Below are positions 55,995 to 64,000 of a stretch of DNA of 64,000 bases, piece by piece. The notes under the pieces are model-generated. The model had not been told where the DNA came from. It was given only the letters and a program-made list of their open reading frames with translations, and made no database searches. The DNA is from Megalonaias nervosa (lineage: Eukaryota; Mollusca; Bivalvia; Unionida; Unionidae): positions 1-64,000 of the forward strand of contig JAECUM010012867.1 in assembly GCA_016617855.1 (NCBI GenBank), read 5' to 3'. Position numbers and translations under genes: made by a program. Numbering within the stretch: the stretch's first letter is position 1; each line of letters opens with the position of its first letter.

Positions 55995-57530
55995 TCTACT
56001 AATGAAAAATAATTTCCAAGAATTCAAGAAAAGACCATCCTTTATAACTGACTGGTGTTGAAACCATGTAAGACATTCTGAAGTGAAAAGATTTTTAAAT
56101 TAGCCACAATGGCAGCAATACTGGATTTAAAATGGGACACAGTTTTTATTTATGGCAAACTAGACACCATTTGAAGACTTTTGGTGAAAACCCCATGTCA
56201 ATATGACCATAGTTGGAAAAATTGAAGAAATTTTTTCAACATGTTCATTGTGGCAGCCATATTTGATCACCAATATTTTCATTAAGAAATAACAAGATAC
56301 AGGGGCCCAGAGTGGCAGAGTGGTCTACAGCGCTCACTGTTACGAATCACGGCAGTCTCACCTCTGTCTGTGTGGCTTCGAGTCTTGGGCTCGGCCAATG
56401 TGGGTATGTGAGAAAGCTTGCCAGTAACTTCTTGTGGGTCAGAGGTTCCTTCCGGGGTTTTCCTGGACTCTTCCTCTACCATTTATGCTTGCTGCCATGT
56501 ATAGCCTATATTGTGCTGAAAAATGGCGTTAAATCCTACAAGAAGAAGAAGATATAGTAATAAATATTCTGGTGAAAACACCATATTGATGTGACAATCC
56601 ATTTAAGAGGAGTAACAATAACAAGAATTTTCAAGATACCTGCAACGGTGGCCACAATGGGTGTAAGATGAGCAGAATTTTCATTTAGGACCAACAAGAA
56701 ATCACAACAAAGTCCTCAAGTGAAAAACTGCGACATTTTTTAACCAAGACCAACAGACACCATAAGAAATCTGGTGAAAACCCTTTGCTGACATGACCTT
56801 CATTTCAGAAGGAATAGCAATAACACGAAGACTGTTATTGTGGTGGCCATTTTGAATGTCAGATCAGCAACCTTTTTTCATTTAGAACCAACTAGACATC
56901 ACATGAAGTCGTTCAGTGATAAGACCATAATGAGATATTATCCATTTAGGTCAAAAAGCAACAACAATATTCACGATGATCCCTGTCTTCTGGTGAAAAG
57001 CACATGTCAATATGTCATTCCGTTCAGGAGAGAAACAATGACAAGATTTCTGAGATGGTTTCCATGATGGATAAAATGAATGCAAGTCCAGCACCACTTT
57101 TGTTTAGGACCCACTAGACATCATAAAAAGTCTTTTAGTGAAACCCCCCATGTTGATATGACCACCCATTGAGGAGGTGGTAGTGATAGCAAGATTTTGA
57201 AGATGGACAATGTGGCTGCCATATTAAACATCTGAGCAGAACAATTTTTATTCATGACCAACTAGACATGATGAGAAGGATTTTTTGTTGCTGTGAAAAC
57301 CCCACATTAATATGACCATCCACTGAGGAGTATCAGTAACAATATTTTTAAGATGACTACTGTGGTGGTAAGCTCTATTTTTTAGGACCAACTAGACCTT
57401 GGTTTTGTGTGTGTAAAGGTTCACAGCAAACCTCCATGTAGTTCACGAGTAGTATTAAAAACGAAACATGCTAATAGCTGGCTGGCTAACATCCATCCCA
57501 TAAACTCTTCTGGTCTATAACGAGTAAATA
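55995..57530 (+). repeat. Tandem-module repeat P, copy 4, with hairpin-like tail and nested SINE
   Basis: The leading segment CAAGAATTCAAGAAAAGACC is followed by about seven modules (GAAAACCCC, ATATGACCA, GTGGCCA, TTCATTTAGGACCAAC), interrupted by the SINE at 56302-56553. The tail at about 57495-57530 reads CATAAACTCTTCTGGTC, loop, AACGAGTAAATATAAAAAC, a decayed form of the hairpin. Confidence 0.8.
56302..56553 (+). mobile_element. tRNA-derived SINE, same family as 18372-18634, inserted in repeat P
   Basis: Reads GGGGCCCAGAGTGGCAGAGT, GGCTTCGAGTCTTGGG, GTGGGTATGTGAGAAAGC, TTCCTTCCGGGG and AAAATGGCGTTAAATCC, then an AAG repeat tail. AAGATA occurs on both sides. It interrupts P-type modules, so it is younger than that array. 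Confidence 0.85.
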
Positions 57531-58319
57531 TAAAAACAGCACCAACTTGTAACAAAAACAATGTTAACAAAACCTTGAAAATGAATACACTGTACTCCAT
57601 GGATTAAAAATCTGTACAAAATTAACACCTATAACCCTGAACTCTTGTCACATTGTCCATTCAAAATTTTCTTGGTACATGATCTAATCAGCAAAGTAAC
57701 TGCCCTCAGACCAATCTTGGACACCTGATGAATGACAAATGACATTAGCTACAGTGTCTTATGATGTTCTAATTGTTTCAACAATAATGCAGCCACTTCA
57801 GTCAAAATTAAAAAGTTATCTGAATGTTCATTGTAATAATTTATACACACACACACACACAGTTTTCTTTCTATGAATTCACTTGAACAATTACCTAGCA
57901 ACAAGATTTTATTCTATATGCCTGTGTATCACATTTTTGCTAAATTTTTGTCTCTCACTGACAGAAAAACAAACACGACCACTGTGCAAGAAATATGCCC
58001 ACCCTGTTAAACCATACTGAATGTAGGCAATATCAATATCACTGAGCAACCATTAGCCTTCTTAGTGCATGGGAGTCAAACAATTCACACCATCAAGGCT
58101 TAAAAGCTAACTTTTTTTCCTTAAAGTGGAATCCACCGTTGAAGGCCTATATGGTGTTGACTCCAACACACAAAAACAAACTTTGTCTTGGAGCTAACTC
58201 ATTTAAACCTTCAGACTCACTTTGCTTCCATGAAGATAAACCATCGATAAAGATTGCTGAAAGCAAATGGTCCAGAGCACAAGACAAAAGCTGTCATGTT
58301 GAAAACATTTTCATACTAT
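57531..58319. other. No gene recognised
   Basis: AT-rich sequence with a short (CA)n tract at about 57846-57861; nothing else recognised. Confidence 0.45.
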
Positions 58320-58590
58320 AGTTTCCTGAGACTTGGACACTGATCAGACTGTCTACAGCAAACTTGTAGCCATAACTGAAACCTGCATTCAAAGTTCAGT
58401 CGTAGTATATGGTCTGAAATGTACAGTTTTTCCGAAACTGTTGCCAAGGTTGCTTTTATTTTACAGAAACTAGTTCCCTTGTTTGACACATGTCCTTGAC
58501 CAATGACCTTTGACCCCAAACTAAAGGTTTCTTCCCTGCTTAAAATGCAAGCCAAGCATTGCATATTGAGACCCAGTGGTCAACCTATTA
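58320..58590 (+). repeat. Tandem-module repeat Q, copy 3
   Basis: CCTTGACCAATGACCTTTGA, CCCCAAACTAAAGGTTTCTT and AATGCAAGCC match the Q units at 49555-50545. About one to two units are present. Confidence 0.55.
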
Positions 58591-58599
58591 ATAGGCCAA

Positions 58600-59345
58600 T
58601 GCAAGCAAATGAATAACGAGACCCCTGAAGGGACGAATACTCTACTGTACAGAAATGAATTTCCATGAATTCAGACCATTTATGCTTTTTAATTGCTGAG
58701 TGCTGAAACTATCTGAGATAGTCCTGAGATACAGGATTTTCAAATTAGCCATTACAGTATCCATTTGGATCCAAGATTACCACCAACTTTATTAAGGACC
58801 AACTAGACATCATAATAAACAGTATTTCAGTGAAAACTAGATTCATATGACCAACCATCCTGAAGCAGCAATAACAAGAATGTCAAGATGCCACTGTGGC
58901 TGCCACATGCAATTCCCAAGCACCACTAGTGTCATTTAATCCCATCTCAATATGATTTCCCTTCAGAAGCAGTAGTATTAACAAGATTTTCAAGACAAGT
59001 GTCATGATCACCATACTGCATGCTAGTCTGGCAGCATTTTCAGTTTGGAACAATTAGGCATCTTAAGTACCTGGCAGTCATTCAGTAAATCCCCCATGCT
59101 GATATTAACATCCATTCAGGAGAAGTAGAAAGATGTTCAAGCTGGCCCTTCTGGTGGCCATACTTGATTCCCGAACTGCCCTATTTTCATTTAGGGCCAA
59201 CAAGACCCTGGGATGCATGTGTCAAGTTTCATAGCTAATCCTCCACATAGTTTTGGGCAAGTAGTGACAATAAATGCACAGACAAATGACAACAGGCCAT
59301 TACATAAGCTTTTATGGTCTATGACAAATAGAGCTAAAAGTGAAG
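58600..59345 (+). repeat. Tandem-module repeat P, copy 5, with hairpin tail
   Basis: The leading segment (GAATTCAGACCATTTATGC and GCTGAGTGCTGAAAC) is followed by about four modules and the tail ACATAAGCTTTTATGGTC, loop, GACAAATAGAGCTAAAAG. It is the most complete head-to-tail copy without a nested insertion. Confidence 0.8.
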
Positions 59346-59379
59346 TTTTGTAGGTGTATATTGCCCAGTACAAAACTGT

Positions 59380-59660
59380 TATGCAGAAACATTTTTTTTA
59401 CGTCACTGTGACCTGAACCTCAACCATTAGATCAATCTGCAAGATTCTTTCTTGCTCCCAAAATAAGTCACTCTTGGAGCTTAGCATGTGCATACTGACC
59501 AGATCTATATCTACAGTGCACACTTCTTCTGTCAGATACTGTGATCTTAACCTCTGACCTTTAAAAATATCAAAAGGAGTCTTTTAATCTTAGTCACAAG
59601 ACATGAACAATGTTCAGTCAAGATACATGCAATGTACATGCATGTGGTAGAGAACTTGAG
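59380..59660 (+). repeat. Tandem-module repeat Q, copy 4
   Basis: GTCACTGTGACCTGAACCTC, CCAAAATAAGTCA and ACTGTGATCTTAACCTCTGA are degenerate Q-unit phrases. It directly follows repeat P copy 5. Confidence 0.55.
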
Positions 59661-61089
59661 TTATTTTGTAGAAAGAAAGTTTACCATTGATAGAATGTCC
59701 ATCTTATGACAGGTGAAGAAAATTTAATCCTAAAAATGCAAATCCATATTAACAAAATTCATTTATCTATTGCACACTGTTCTAGCCAAAAAGAAAACCA
59801 TCCAATCAAAACGTCATGAAATGATCCTGGTAAAAACGAGAACACAGTGATCAAGGTTTTGTGATGTGTAACTTTGAAAAATGTCTTTTAACAATACATC
59901 TGTCAAGGTCTGTTATTTACCAACTTGTAAAGTTTATAAAGCATTTTTAAAAATTAGAACCCATCTACCATCATCAAGAAGGAAACTTCCATCAAAAGAT
60001 ATTTTTCAAACACAGACAATGAATTACAGATAATGGGCTAGTCATAAAGAACTCAGACTCTAAAGTTAAAGGAAAGTAAAACCTGTTTAAACATATGAAC
60101 TAGTCCACACTAAACAAGAAGCTTGAGTAAGCCTAAGAATGTTCTCCTAGCTCACGTTAGTAAAAAGAAACCAATTTGTCTAGGGAACTGGATACAATTT
60201 CATGATTATCAGTTTCTGCAACATGGTCACAATCCATTAATAATTAATATTCCCACAATGTTTTACCAAAACTGCAGCTACTTTCAAACAGTATGAAGAC
60301 TGAAAAAATGTTGGAGTGAAGAACTAAATTTTGACTCAAATCTTTAACAGAAGCCATAACTGATTAATTTGGATCATTTCACTTAAAGTGACCAATGCTT
60401 GACCAAATTGCTTCAACTGGAATAGCACTACCAATATCATCTTGGTGGATAATATACACTGAAAGACTGGTATACGATGGCTTGGTTTTGATAAAGCACT
60501 TTAGAACAAGCCACGACATTCTCATACAATTTTATATCTATTAGCCACCAAATGTTGAAGGAAAAGTTGACAAGACATTTTTCATCAAGCTGATCAGAAG
60601 CTAAAATGTGAATGCTAGGGAGGCTACAAATTAAAAAAATAATACCTCCCCCCAAAACAACTTGAATAAAAATGTATATGCAAAATATTCATCATAAAAA
60701 ATCTGATCAATTTTGGTGCTGACATTTTACATAGAAGAGAAATGGTTGTGAAGTAAACCTCCCCAAAGTGCACGTTTTTGTTTTTATAGAACATATCTTC
60801 TGGAACATGCCTACAAACTTTGATCAAAAATCATCCTAGTTGTTTTTAGTTTGAGATGGGATTTACAAATTTACTCATCTGGTTGCAGAGAAGTCACCAA
60901 ATACATAATCATGATACATATCCAAAATAAATTTTCCACCCAGTTGCTACTGGAACCAAACAGCTCCAAGGGAAGCCACCAAAATGATAAATACAATACT
61001 TCACTAAGCAGGCTTATGCAGTGTAAGTACACAATCCCAGGCAAAATATCTTGCCTAATTTATCTCGTATAAATTTTACTTATTGTAAT
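59661..61089. other. No gene recognised
   Basis: AT-rich sequence. Open frames are short and of biased composition; no repeat shared with the rest of the window was noticed. Confidence 0.45.
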
Positions 61090-62900
61090 AAATTCCAATA
61101 ACATACACACAATTAATATGCATAGTCTTCTGGCCATAATTAAACTCATCCAAAATCTTGATGAGATAAATCAATCTCCCCGTTTTATTCAACAAATATA
61201 GCCTACAGAACTGGTGCAGTAAACAACCTGCCAACCTTAGGCAAGATCATCTCATTATTATGCGTACTTTTTGTTTTCTTTTTACAGAACCCATCTGTGA
61301 CACTAATGATAATATATTCTTTTTACCAAACTGGTACAAAATCTTGTCTCTGAAGCAGTAACAAGCCCAGCCAATCAGAGACAATATTAGTTCATAAATA
61401 TGTGTTGATTTTGCACATCATCAAACAGCCTTTTTTTAATTATAGTTCATTCAGTGAGTACAAGAAAAATCCGGCATAACATCACATTAATAAGTGGATT
61501 GCGCCTATAATCATGTTCAACCAAGATCCTTATGACTGAAGTCCATTTACCAGGTTTGATCAAAATCTTTATAAAAAAGTTTTAAAATGGAGCAAATTTT
61601 GTGCAAACACATTTTCACCTCATAAATAAGCATAGTTCTTGCTCATAATATACGAAACAGCTTTATTACCAAGTTCAATTAAAATCGGGTCAGGAAAAAA
61701 AAATCCAAAAGTAGAAACCTCAGCCACTCACATGCAAGATCAACTCATTAACATGCAAACAACTCATAATAAAACTCACTGGCAACCTCGAGAAAATAAA
61801 ATTATTTACCAAATTTGTTAAAAATATGATACCCATGAGTGCCTGACATTGCTTAAGTGGCTTTTATAACTCGACAGCTGACAAATCACTAAGTAGGCTT
61901 ATCCAGTTGTTTTAAGAACACAACCTATGGAAACAATCTACCAAACTTTAAATGATGTTGATTTTACCTTTTTTAATACTATATCCCGACACAAATTCTT
62001 TCTGAAAACGTAAGTAATATGCAGACTTGTTGCCACAAATGAAGACTTCCGAGAGCTTAATGATAATAAACCCAACAGATGAAAAATATGGCTTCATGAA
62101 CACTGAGAAACACAGTCAACTGGATGCAAGATCACCTCATCAGTATTCACCGTCTCGCTCATTACTGAAATTGTCCACAATCTTTATGATTAAAGCATAT
62201 ATTCCAAGTTTGATCAAAGTAAATTGAAAATATGGCTTCTAGAGTAGTAACAAGCTTGGCCAATCAGATGCAAGTTTACGTCATTAATGAGTATATTTCA
62301 CCTAATATTATCAAACCCATCCAAGATATTTATAAATCGATACATCAAGTTTGTTCAAATCAGATCAGAAATGTGGCTTCCAGAGTGCCAACAACTTCAG
62401 TCAGATGCAAAATCAGTTGTGGTCATCTTATTTGTTATTGAGCTTGATCAAAACCTTGATGATATAAGCATATATTCCAAATCTGATCAAAACAAAGTCA
62501 GCAATCTGACTTCCAGAGTAATAAACAAGGTCAGCTAATCAGATGCAAGATGATCTCATCAATAATTATGATCTCACACATTGCAACAAATGTCCTAGAT
62601 TTTGATGAAATAAGCTTACAAATGGAGCCTTTTTAAAATCAGATCAAAAATATGGTTTCAAAATGGATAACAAGCTCATCAAGCAAGATCATCTGTATGT
62701 GAGGATACGTCATTACTGAATGTATCCAAGATTTTAATGGAAAAAAGCAAATATTCTCAATTTTATCAGAAATATGGTCTTCAAAGTAGTAACAAGCTCA
62801 GCCAATTAGAATAAAGAAATAACATTATCAAATCATAAATATAAGTGGATGTTACTCATTACCAAACTCAGATCAAAACTGTATATAATTAGACAATCAA
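61090..62900 (+). repeat. Tandem-module repeat S, copy 2 (long array)
   Basis: About eleven degenerate units of 150-170 bp with AAGATCACCTCATTAATATG-like, GCTCATTATTGAA, TTTGATGATATAAGCATATA, CCAAGTTTGATCAAA, ATGGCTTCTAGAGTAGTAAC and AAGCTCAGCCAATCAGATG phrases. It matches the intronic array at 9960-10540. Confidence 0.85.
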
Positions 62901-64000
62901 ACCTCAAGTGGTAACAAATAATAGTTGGATAGAATACAGGCACAATGCAGGCCATACCAAAAGCTCACTAATGACATAATATTCACCAAAAAAACATCTC
63001 AAGAAGCATCCCACAACATTTCATAAAACTGATCCAGCCATTTTGATAAGCAAAAAAACTCTTCTAATAAAGTTAAACTGACAAACTGCCAGACTCCAAA
63101 TCTTTTACCATTACAGCAGTGAATTAATACTGTGTAATTGAAATTCACAACCACTGCCTTGTTGCAAGCCATGGGCCAAAATTCACCACTTGCTCTCATC
63201 ACAGTGCCTGCCTCTGACTAGATTTCCTCATTTGTCACAAATAATCAATAACACAATGTAACAATCTCTTACAGATCAATGAAAGTGCCCTTTGCATTCA
63301 TCGATAAGTGACAGCGTTTGGAAGAGAATCTTTGGTTCATCCAAGCTACACAAAAATGTCATGCATGCAATTTTACATGCACTGGTGAAGCAGGTCTATG
63401 AATATTAATGGAAATTGGAAAATGACAAAATCTTAATAAAGGAAGCTGCAGGTAAAAAACATTAACATAGATTGCTGCTCACTGCTTGTGACCGTACATC
63501 TTTTGACCAATCCAAATGGGAACTGTGTGTGAATTGGGTAATCACACCCAAAATAAAGTTGGTCTGATTTAAAGATTAACAGGGTATGCTGTAATGCAGT
63601 TTGGTCAAAATTTAAAACTGTTTAAATATAACTGATCTATTGTCAGAGCAGAGATAATGACACCTACTCATTTAGAATACCATACGAATATTTTATGATG
63701 ACACTTACACCTCATGTGAAATATTATTGTTTAGTGCTGAAAATTTCAAGAAAAATAGTATCAATTGTTTGGTGTTGAAAATGTCATGAAAAACATTGAA
63801 ATGAAGGCTTGAATTGTATATAATGTAACTCAGCTATGTGATGGCCATTTAGCCACAATGTCCTACAAGCTTCTGGTGCTCTAATGAAGCTCCCAATACC
63901 TCACACTTCTGCAAGTGACAGTTCTAGTCTACAGGTATTGCCACATATTTGGGTTTGAGTGATCTACTGTGATTCATTAATTGGTATCATTCACATACTT
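62901..64000. other. No gene recognised
   Basis: AT-rich sequence to the right edge, no recognised repeat or coding region. Confidence 0.45.

Noticed and set aside
56312..56557. 81-codon open frame, and the similar one near 18433-18696
   Set aside because: Both are translations of the same SINE family, which explains their resemblance; not genes.
61090..62900. CRISPR-like regular array
   Set aside because: Units are 150-170 bp long, degenerate throughout and without unique spacers; the window is animal nuclear DNA.

Overview
The window looks like nuclear DNA of an animal, most probably a bivalve mollusc. It is AT-rich, with spliced genes and long introns. Dispersed repeats of a kind familiar from bivalve genomes are abundant: tRNA-derived SINEs, MITE-like elements, and tandem-module elements resembling pearl or Helentron-type repeats. 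Family assignments come from memory of these families, not from a search.

Only one protein-coding gene can be supported. It lies on the minus strand from about 38.6 kb down to 4.0 kb and is the orthologue of PPP1R10 (PNUTS), the nuclear regulatory and scaffold subunit of protein phosphatase 1. I reconstructed 19 coding exons. Every junction is GT-AG, every phase is compatible, and the reading frame is continuous: 957 codons plus a TAG stop, against about 940 residues for human PNUTS. The parts follow the expected order: an N-terminal TFIIS-type (LW) helical domain, a Lys-rich nuclear segment, the conserved FRSTG and IKIIPP motifs, a Ser-Pro run, an acidic linker, the PP1-docking motif KKVSW followed by FYFELDETER, a conserved downstream block, a Gly/Pro/Arg-rich tail, and a C-terminal CCCH zinc finger ending in GVNGPPL. 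The exon carrying the initiator ATG is not securely found. A stop codon precedes the first recognised exon in frame, so the start must lie in an upstream exon; one weak candidate is at about 49.0 kb.

Layout: 1-4.0 kb is 3' UTR or downstream DNA with a degenerate tandem repeat and a foldback element. 4.0-38.6 kb holds the gene, with introns carrying SINEs, MITEs, minisatellites and module arrays. 38.6-64 kb has no recognisable coding sequence and is largely module arrays (41.9-43.3, 46.3-47.2, 49.6-50.5, 54.5-55.0, 56.0-57.5, 58.3-59.7 and 61.1-62.9 kb), a nested SINE, microsatellites and a perfect 72-bp duplication. It may be the first intron and/or promoter region of PPP1R10.

No new enzymatic or defence system was found. 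The most unusual material is the set of distinct tandem-module repeat families that appear to share a short core phrase, and one lineage with a hairpin tail that is itself a target for nested insertions.
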